In this document: positions 1 to 5,349 of the stretch, piece after piece
How the letters are laid out: each line of letters begins with the position of its first letter
How positions within the stretch are numbered: position 1 is the stretch's first letter
Translations under genes and position numbers: made by a program
Assembly (NCBI GenBank): GCA_023405705.1
Contig: JAEXXR010000698.1
Span: 1 to 5,349 of the forward strand
Direction of reading: 5' to 3'
DNA: 5,349 nt
Source of the DNA: Actinomycetes bacterium
Lineage (GTDB): Bacteria > Actinomycetota > Thermoleophilia > Solirubrobacterales > Solirubrobacteraceae
The notes under the pieces: generated by a model
Told to the model about the DNA's origin: nothing
What the model saw: only the letters and a program-made list of their open reading frames with translations
Databases searched by the model: none

Positions 1-1505
1 GTCTTGTCGCCGACCTTGATCGAGGCGCCGTAGAAGCCGATGTTGGCGATGTGGTGCTGGGAGCAGCCGTTCGGGCAGCCCGACATCTTGATGTGGATTC
101 TGCGCGTCAGCGGGTCGGTCAGCTCCATCGCGACGACCCGCTCCTTGACGGCCTGGTTGAGGCCCATCGAGCTGGTGATGCCGAGCTTGCAGGAGTCGGT
201 GCCGGGGCAGCTGACGACGTCGGTGATCTCGTCGACGCCGGCCTCGCCGAGGTCGAGCTCCTTCAGGCGCGTCCAGACGTCGTAGAGCGCCTCGTCGCGA
301 ACCCACCGCAGCACGAGGTTCTGCTGGACGGTCGTGCGGGCGTAGCCGCCGCTGAAGTCGCGCATGATCGCGGCGAGGCCGCGGAACTGCTCGGGCGTCA
401 GGTCGCCGCGCTCGATCTTGATCTCGACCGTCGAGAAGCCGGCCTGGATCTGCGGTCTGACGTTGGTCGAGACGTAGTGCTCGAACTCCGACAGATCGCC
501 GTTGGGCGTGCCGTAGGAGGGCTGCAGCGCCGGGGCGTTGGCCTCCTCGTCGTGGACGAAGAGGCGCTGCATCGGGTCGAAGTCGCGCTCGTGGACCCAG
601 TCGCCCTTGAGCTCCTCGTCGACCTGGCTGCGCAGCTCCTCGATGCCGAACTTGTCGACGAAGACCTTCAGGCGGGCGCGGGCGCGGTTCTTGCGCAGCC
701 ACTCCTGGCGGTCGAAGATGCGGAAGACGGCCTCGGCGACCTTCAGGTACTCGCCGTCCTCGGCTCTGACGAACTCGTACAGCGTCGGCGCGACGCGCGG
801 CATGATCGACGTGCCGCCGCCGACGCGGACCTCGAAGCCCTTGACGCCGTCCTTGATCCGCGCCAGGAACGCGATGTCGTGGATGCCGGTGATCGCGCGG
901 TCGGCGGGGGTGCCGTCGAACGCGGTCTTGACCTTGCGTGGCATCAGCTGCGTCGTCGGGTGGCGCACGAAGTAGCGCACGTACGCGCCCGCCCAGGGCG
1001 TCGTGTCGAAGACCTCGTCCTCGCAGACGCCCGCCCAGGGGTCGGCGGTGACGTTGCGGACGGTGTTGCCGCAGCCCTCGCGCGTCGACAGGCCGACCGC
1101 GCTGATGTCGCGGATCAGCTTCGCCATCTCGTCGAGCGGGATGTGGTGGATCTGCACGTTCTGGCGGGTCGTGACGTGGCCCTTTCTGAGCGGCGCGTAC
1201 TGCTCCACGACCTGGCCGAACATCTCCATCTGCTCGGGCGTGACGCCGCCCCACGGCAGCTTCACGCGGCACATCTGGACGCCGGGCTGGCGCTGCCCGT
1301 AGACGCCCTGTCTGAGGCGGAACCCGATGAACTGGTCCTCGGGGTAGTCGCCGCGCAGGAATCTCTGCGACTCGGTGTCGAAGTCGTCGAACTCGCGTTC
1401 GAGGACGGGGATGACGTGACCCGGGACGTCGAGGACCTCCGGGTTGTCGATCGAGCCCAGCTTGCCGGGTCTCTTGCTCTTCTCTCTGACCGAGCTTGGC
1501 TCCAT
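1..1505 (-). CDS. Ferredoxin-type sulfite/nitrite reductase, siroheme and [4Fe-4S] protein (C-terminus cut by window edge)
   Basis: This enzyme performs the six-electron reduction of sulfite to sulfide, or of nitrite to ammonia, in the cytoplasm using siroheme coupled to a 4Fe-4S cluster. The window holds 501 residues and the frame is open to the left edge. The cluster/siroheme ligands are visible as Cys433-x5-Cys439 (SCPGTDSCK) and Cys477-x3-Cys481 (SGCPNGCSQHH). The family's duplicated halves are both present: ferredoxin-like parts at about 57-125 (with TTRQNVQIHHI at 112-122) and 343-405, each followed by a cluster/siroheme domain. The likely anion-binding residues are Arg80, Arg150, Lys191 and Lys193. 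Lys193 lies in RKVK, as in sulfite reductases, whereas plant nitrite reductases have Asn there, so sulfite is the better guess. The ATG at 1505 is preceded by AGGAGG at 10 nt. From family lengths, perhaps 50-90 residues are missing. Family assignment is firm; the substrate is inferred. Confidence 0.95.
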   Translation of the reverse strand, partial: MEPSSVREKSKRPGKLGSIDNPEVLDVPGHVIPVLEREFDDFDTESQRFLRGDYPEDQFIGFRLRQGVYGQRQPGVQMCRVKLPWGGVTPEQMEMFGQVVEQYAPLRKGHVTTRQNVQIHHIPLDEMAKLIRDISAVGLSTREGCGNTVRNVTADPWAGVCEDEVFDTTPWAGAYVRYFVRHPTTQLMPRKVKTAFDGTPADRAITGIHDIAFLARIKDGVKGFEVRVGGGTSIMPRVAPTLYEFVRAEDGEYLKVAEAVFRIFDRQEWLRKNRARARLKVFVDKFGIEELRSQVDEELKGDWVHERDFDPMQRLFVHDEEANAPALQPSYGTPNGDLSEFEHYVSTNVRPQIQAGFSTVEIKIERGDLTPEQFRGLAAIMRDFSGGYARTTVQQNLVLRWVRDEALYDVWTRLKELDLGEAGVDEITDVVSCPGTDSCKLGITSSMGLNQAVKERVVAMELTDPLTRRIHIKMSGCPNGCSQHHIANIGFYGASIKVGDK

Positions 1506-1515
1506 GCGCTGCGTT

Positions 1516-1521
1516 CCTCCT
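1516..1521 (-). promoter_or_regulatory. Ribosome binding site of the sulfite/nitrite reductase
   Basis: The minus strand reads AGGAGG, a full Shine-Dalgarno core, ten bases before the ATG at 1505. It fixes the start of the reductase. It is also the only strong Shine-Dalgarno in front of any gene in this window. Confidence 0.85.
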
Positions 1522-1538
1522 AGGGCGGGCGGTTGCCA

Positions 1539-1544
1539 AATGTA
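1539..1544 (-). promoter_or_regulatory. Possible -10 element for the reductase gene
   Basis: The 90-base gap between the accE stop and the reductase ATG contains TACATT (minus strand, 1544 to 1539) in an unusually AT-rich patch. It fits the TANNNT form of a primary-sigma -10 box. It would give a leader of roughly 25-30 nt, enough to include the Shine-Dalgarno. I see no convincing -35 at 16-18 bp, so the reductase could instead be co-transcribed with accE. Sequence-only guess. Confidence 0.3.
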
Positions 1545-1595
1545 GCAAACCCCAGGGGAATTTCGGGATTTAGCTCCCGGCGCGGTTGGAGCGGC

Positions 1596-1811
1596 TCAGC
1601 GGCCCCACGGGTTGCCGTCGCCCCACGTGGGGCTCGGCGCGCGCACGCCCTCCAGCAGGGCGGTGCGGGTCCAGCGGTCGACCTGCTCGGGCGCGGCGAC
1701 GAAGACGGGTGCGGTCTCGCGCATGAACTGCTCCAGCGCGGCGACGACGGCGGCCGCCTCCTCCGGGCTGGCGTTCGGCGCGACGATCTGGAGCTGCGGA
1801 CGGCGGTTCAC
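1596..1811 (-). CDS. accE: Acyl-CoA carboxylase epsilon subunit-like small protein
   Basis: Epsilon subunits are small actinobacterial proteins that help join the biotin-bearing alpha and carboxyltransferase beta chains of acyl-CoA carboxylases. The family pattern is recognisable. A short strand with an Asn-Pro/Ser-Pro-Glu-Glu turn (QIVAPNASPEE) is followed by an Ala/Val-rich helix (AAAVVAALEQF), a linker, a W-x-R segment (DRWTRTALLEG) and a Trp-containing C-terminus (PTWGDGNPWGR) ending at TGA. I prefer the GTG at 1811 (71 residues). It puts the start just before the conserved region, as in the family, and has TACCCT seven bases upstream, which fits a leaderless mRNA. An alternative GTG at 1883 gives 95 residues, but its extra 24 residues look unconserved and overlap the divergent promoter region. 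The reductase ATG follows after 90 bases. Unusually, the carboxyltransferase gene lies beyond an opposite-strand esterase gene. The protein is short and divergent, so the call is probable, not certain. Confidence 0.72.
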   Translation of the reverse strand: MNRRPQLQIVAPNASPEEAAAVVAALEQFMRETAPVFVAAPEQVDRWTRTALLEGVRAPSPTWGDGNPWGR

Positions 1812-1818
1812 GTCCCGC

Positions 1819-1824
1819 AGGGTA
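1819..1824 (-). promoter_or_regulatory. Putative -10 element for a leaderless accE transcript
   Basis: TACCCT on the minus strand (1824 to 1819) matches TANNNT and sits seven bases before the GTG at 1811. That is the spacing expected if transcription begins at the start codon. No Shine-Dalgarno lies at a workable distance from that GTG; the nearest G-rich stretch is either too close or about 13 nt away. No clear -35 is visible. Confidence 0.35.
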
Positions 1825-1875
1825 CCGCCCGGCGGCCGGTGGGAGACCCAGGCGGCCGACGCGACGGGTACGTGG

Positions 1876-1890
1876 ACGTTCACGCAACGT
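1876..1890. promoter_or_regulatory. Possible operator: ACGTT-N5-AACGT inverted repeat over the esterase -35
   Basis: In the space between the divergent accE and esterase genes, ACGTT (1876-1880) and AACGT (1886-1890) form a perfect 5-bp inverted repeat with a 5-bp spacer. The palindrome overlaps the candidate -35 of the esterase promoter. Two more ACGT tetramers lie at 1870-1873 and 1905-1908. The position suits a repressor site, but the arms are short and could arise by chance. Confidence 0.25.
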
Positions 1891-1908
1891 GCCGTTCTTG
1901 GTTAACGT
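1879..1908 (+). promoter_or_regulatory. Putative promoter of the SGNH esterase, leaderless type
   Basis: A -10-like TAACGT at 1903-1908 lies six bases before the ATG at 1915. TTCACG at 1879-1884 could be the -35, with an 18-bp spacer. The bases just before the ATG are pyrimidine-rich (gtctcc) and contain no Shine-Dalgarno. Translation would therefore begin at the 5' end of the mRNA, a common arrangement in Actinomycetota. Inferred from spacing and composition only. Confidence 0.45.
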
Positions 1909-1914
1909 GTCTCC

Positions 1915-2901
1915 ATGAAGATCCCACCCCGTCTGACCGGCGCGGTCGCGCTCGCGGCTGCCGCCGCGGTGCTGGCCCCGACCGGCGCCGTCGCCAAGAA
2001 GCCCTCGGCACAGGGCAAGAAGGCGGCACCCGTGCAGTACTACGTCTCGCTCGGCGACTCCTACGCCAGCGGGTACCAGCCCCCGGCCGCCGGCGCCGCC
2101 GCCGGCAACACCAGAGAGGGCTTCGTCTACCAGCTGCCGGCGTTCGCCGCCAGACGCGGCTGGAAGCTGAGAGTCGTCAACTTCGCCTGCGGCGGGGCGA
2201 CGACGACCTCGATCCTGGAGCAGAAGGACTGCGCGCCGCCGGCGCTCGGCCCGGGCGCCAGAAACTACGGCGGCAAGACGCAGATCGAGGCCGCCGAGGC
2301 GTTCCTGAAGAAGAACAGAAAGAACGTCGGCCTGATCACCGTCTCGATCGGCGGCAACGACGTGACGGGCTGCGTCAGAGAGCAGGCGACCGCGATCACC
2401 TGCGTCGCGGGTGCGATCAGACCGCTCGGCGCGAACGTCAGAACGCTCGTGAGACGGCTGCGCAAGGCGGCAGGCCCGAACGTCCGGATCGTCGGCACGA
2501 CCTACCCCGACGTGATCCTCGGGATGCTGCTCACGCCGGGCGGCGAGCTGCTCGGCAGACTCTCCGTCGACGCGTTCAGAAGCATGATCAACCCGACGCT
2601 CGCGAACGCCTACAGAGAGGTCGGCGGCTCGTTCGTCGACGTCACCGCGGCGACCGGCGCCTACACGCCGCTCGACCAGACGACGACCGTCGAGGGCCTC
2701 GGCACGATCCCGGTCGCCGTCGCGAAGGTCTGCGACCTGACGTGGTTCTGCGCCGCGCAGGACATCCACGCGAGAAAGTCCGGCTACACGATCATCGCCG
2801 ACCTCGTCGCGAGAACGCTGCCGAAGAACGGCCAGAGAAGCGCTCCGGCCGCGAGAGGCAGAAGAGGGAGAGCGAGAAGAGGCGCCGGCAAGAAGAAGTG
2901 A
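1915..2901 (+). CDS. Secreted SGNH/GDSL-family esterase or lipase
   Basis: The 328-residue protein is a serine hydrolase predicted to cleave ester bonds (lipid, acyl or sugar esters) outside the cytoplasmic membrane. A Sec signal peptide is clear: Lys2/Arg6, a hydrophobic run at about 9-21, and a likely cut after AVA at 25-27. The SGNH blocks follow in order: GDSYASG with nucleophile Ser49, NFACGG with an oxyanion Gly at about 93-94, GGND with Asn148, and DIHARKSGY with Asp283/His285. Cysteines 92, 106, 153, 163, 273 and 279 are spaced as three local pairs, as in the SEST-like subfamily, which suggests three disulfides. The last 21 residues are Arg/Lys-rich and end in KKK. The gene is divergent from accE and convergent with pccB. 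AGA encodes 21 of 26 arginines, unlike its neighbours. The fold and catalytic residues are secure; the substrate is unknown. Confidence 0.92.
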   Translation: MKIPPRLTGAVALAAAAAVLAPTGAVAKKPSAQGKKAAPVQYYVSLGDSYASGYQPPAAGAAAGNTREGFVYQLPAFAARRGWKLRVVNFACGGATTTSILEQKDCAPPALGPGARNYGGKTQIEAAEAFLKKNRKNVGLITVSIGGNDVTGCVREQATAITCVAGAIRPLGANVRTLVRRLRKAAGPNVRIVGTTYPDVILGMLLTPGGELLGRLSVDAFRSMINPTLANAYREVGGSFVDVTAATGAYTPLDQTTTVEGLGTIPVAVAKVCDLTWFCAAQDIHARKSGYTIIADLVARTLPKNGQRSAPAARGRRGRARRGAGKKK

Positions 2902-2983
2902 GCGCGAGGCCGGTCCCGCGCTCGCGCCGGGCCGGCCGCGACGCCGTTCCCGCGCGCGCCGCCGTCGCGTGGCGCGCACGAGA

Positions 2984-3009
2984 GAAGGCCCGCCGAGCGG
3001 CGGGCCTTC
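2984..3009. terminator. Hairpin terminator shared by the convergent esterase and pccB genes
   Basis: GAAGGCCCGCC (2984-2994) and GGCGGGCCTTC (2999-3009) form a perfect 11-bp stem with a 4-nt loop. It lies 82 bases after the esterase stop and only 7 bases after the pccB stop on the minus strand. The minus-strand continuation (TTCTCTCGT) is modestly T-rich and the plus-strand side is not. It therefore looks mainly like the pccB terminator, possibly working in both directions. The rest of 2902-2983 is GC-rich with no gene or other clear signal. Confidence 0.75.
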
Positions 3010-3016
3010 GCGCGTC

Positions 3017-4580
<1,564 letters not shown>

Positions 4581-4585
<5 letters not shown>

Positions 4586-4635
4586 AACGGCGGCGGATGC
4601 TAGTGGGTCGATCCGCCGATGACCGCCGTTACGCG
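4581..4635. repeat. Large imperfect palindrome covering the pccB start codon
   Basis: The outer arms 4581-4590 and 4626-4635 pair over 10 positions (one G-U in the minus-strand RNA). The inner arms 4591-4598 (cggcggat) and 4611-4618 (atccgccg) pair perfectly over 8. Together they form an 18-bp stem with a 7-nt bulge (4619-4625) and a 12-nt loop. The outer arms can instead extend to 13 positions (4581-4593 with 4623-4635). The pccB ATG (4583-4585) lies in one arm and a -10-like TAGCAT lies across the loop edge. It could be a DNA operator, an mRNA structure hiding the start in read-through transcripts, or part of a terminator for the upstream gene; there is no T-run. Confidence 0.6.
4597..4602 (-). 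promoter_or_regulatory. Possible -10 element of pccB
   Basis: TAGCAT on the minus strand (4602 to 4597) fits TANNNT and lies 11 bases before the ATG at 4585. It would start a transcript with a leader of only a few bases. It sits within the palindrome at 4581-4635, so a repressor bound there would block it. No good -35 is visible. Weak, based on one hexamer. Confidence 0.3.
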
Positions 4636-4651
4636 ACCCCGAACGGGGGGT

Positions 4652-5140
4652 TTACGCGCCCGGCTTGACGACCATCAGGAAGACCGCGAGCAGCACCAGC
4701 AGCGAGACCGCGCCGGCGAAGATCGCGTGCTGGCGCGACAGCTGGGCGTACTCGGCCGACAGCGTCCCGCCGCCCTGGGCGTCGAGCGCGGCGCGGTCGC
4801 GCAGTCTCCGCTCCAGCGGGATCATCACCGCGTGCTCGATCCCGAGGATCACGATCAGGATCGCGAAGCCGCCGCTCCACCAGCCGCTGGAGACGTCGCC
4901 CCAGCGGTCCGAGGCGAGGTAGACGCCGGCGATCAGGACGACGACCGCGGCGGGGGTGACCAGCTTGCGAGCGATCTGGATCTGCGACTCGTGGACCGCC
5001 GGCAGCGAGCGCGGGTCGAGTCTGCGCGACACGCCGTCGATGATCGGATAGACGAACGTGACGCCGAAGGCGACGATCGCCGCCGCGATGTGCACGAAGA
5101 GGACGATCGCGTAGAAGTCGAGGTGCCCGGGAGCGGTCAT
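4652..5140 (-). CDS. DUF2269-like integral membrane protein, four predicted helices
   Basis: A 162-residue hydrophobic protein of unknown function. Four membrane segments can be read at about 10-33, 60-76, 90-108 and 139-157. The first carries a conserved-looking His17 in FVHIAAAIVAFG, followed by Tyr31-Pro32, which resembles the DUF2269 family of small predicted membrane proteins. The loop after helix 1 is basic (RRLDPR at 39-44), as is the segment after helix 3 (RRLRDR at 111-116). By the positive-inside rule these two loops face the cytoplasm, giving an even-helix topology with both termini outside. The ATG at 5140 has no Shine-Dalgarno. TACCGT lies eight bases upstream, suggesting a leaderless mRNA, and an unsupported open frame from the right also overlaps the ATG by ATGA. 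pccB follows in the same direction, but a palindrome separates them, so co-transcription is uncertain. Membrane nature is firm; the family name is by eye. Confidence 0.8.
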   Translation of the reverse strand: MTAPGHLDFYAIVLFVHIAAAIVAFGVTFVYPIIDGVSRRLDPRSLPAVHESQIQIARKLVTPAAVVVLIAGVYLASDRWGDVSSGWWSGGFAILIVILGIEHAVMIPLERRLRDRAALDAQGGGTLSAEYAQLSRQHAIFAGAVSLLVLLAVFLMVVKPGA

Positions 5141-5349
5141 GGCGCCAGACGGTAACCGACCCGGACGACGGCGCGCCGCGCGCCGCGCGATCGCCGGGCG
5201 ACGGGCCGTCCCGCAGTTCGCTCGGCGCCGTCTCGGCTGGCGCGCGGCGGACGGTCAGCGGGGAAGGCGACTGGCGCGTCGGCGCTCAAGCATGGCGGCG
5301 CGCTGGCGATCTCATGGACATGACTCCCGCTGTCCCCCCGCTTCTGCGC
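5141..5349. other. Edge region without a supported gene
   Basis: This stretch is extremely GC-rich, with alternating GCGC/CGCG runs around 5170-5192 and a small palindrome GACGG-G-CCGTC near 5200. Two weak reading frames touch the right edge. On the minus strand a frame open from 5349 ends at a TGA (5139-5137) overlapping the ATG at 5140, but its predicted sequence is Ala/Arg/Pro-rich and unrecognisable. On the plus strand an ATG at 5314 opens 12 codons (MDMTPAVPPLLR) to the edge and could begin a divergent gene, although it has no Shine-Dalgarno or -10-like hexamer. Neither is supported well enough to call as a gene. Confidence 0.4.
5149..5154 (-). promoter_or_regulatory. Putative -10 element for the DUF2269-like gene
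   Basis: TACCGT on the minus strand (5154 to 5149) fits TANNNT and lies eight bases before the ATG at 5140. This is the same close placement as in the esterase and accE genes. No Shine-Dalgarno is present, which supports a leaderless start. A -35 is not evident in the GC-rich sequence upstream. Confidence 0.35.

Noticed and set aside
51..1523. 490-codon plus-strand open frame opposite the reductase
   Set aside because: It is the antisense shadow of the reductase, composed of Asp/Arg/Val/Ala-rich sequence with no motifs, as GC-biased codons typically produce.
1564..1579. CGGGA-N6-TCCCG inverted repeat after accE as a terminator
   Set aside because: A 5-bp stem with no T-run is too weak, and it could equally be chance in GC-rich sequence.
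1596..1883. Longer accE form starting at the GTG at 1883
   Set aside because: Not excluded, but the added 24 residues show no conservation I recognise and would overlap the esterase promoter. The GTG at 1811 fits the family start and has a well-placed -10-like hexamer.
1915..2901. Recent horizontal transfer of the esterase gene on codon use alone
   Set aside because: Only arginine codons deviate, third positions are otherwise GC-rich, and AGA occurs at a lower rate in neighbouring genes, so foreign origin is not demonstrated.
1570..2979. 469-codon minus-strand open frame opposite the esterase
   Set aside because: Low-complexity Arg/Ala/Asp translation that also covers accE in another frame; the esterase frame explains the region.
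4619..5155. 178-codon plus-strand open frame opposite the DUF2269-like gene
   Set aside because: The opposite strand encodes a coherent four-helix membrane protein, while this frame is a charged Arg/Asp repeat-like sequence.

Overview
The window is GC-rich DNA with strongly GC-biased third codon positions. It carries a small acyl-CoA carboxylase epsilon-like gene next to actinobacterial-style metabolic genes, so the source is most likely a high-GC Actinomycetota. A deep lineage such as Solirubrobacterales/Thermoleophilia is possible, but that is a guess. No rRNA, tRNA, CRISPR array, insertion sequence or phage gene is visible. Most of the window is orderly chromosomal housekeeping DNA.

Layout from left to right: (1) 1-1505, minus strand: siroheme/[4Fe-4S] sulfite/nitrite reductase, cut by the left edge, with a good ribosome binding site. 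Active-site residues favour sulfite over nitrite. (2) 1596-1811, minus strand: a short acyl-CoA carboxylase epsilon subunit (accE-like), with a possible longer start at 1883. (3) 1915-2901, plus strand: a secreted SGNH/GDSL esterase or lipase with a signal peptide, six cysteines and a very basic tail. It is divergent from accE. (4) 2902-3016: convergent intergenic region with a strong hairpin terminator at 2984-3009. (5) 3017-4585, minus strand: complete acyl/propionyl-CoA carboxylase carboxyltransferase beta subunit (pccB type). (6) 4652-5140, minus strand: a four-helix DUF2269-like membrane protein. (7) 5141-5349: no gene I can support, only weak edge reading frames.

How the genes relate: the beta and epsilon subunits would join a biotin-carrying alpha subunit, which is not in this window, to make malonyl- or methylmalonyl-CoA. 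The two genes are separated by the oppositely oriented esterase gene. The reductase belongs to sulfur (or nitrogen) assimilation. The esterase acts outside the membrane.

The points that stand out are: (a) the esterase gene uses AGA for 21 of its 26 arginines, against 1 of about 31 in pccB; (b) a large imperfect palindrome at 4581-4635 contains the pccB start codon; (c) three genes lack a Shine-Dalgarno and have a TANNNT -10-like hexamer 6-8 nt before the start codon, which suggests leaderless mRNAs; (d) accE is split from its carboxyltransferase partner. I did not find a clear undescribed multi-gene system here.
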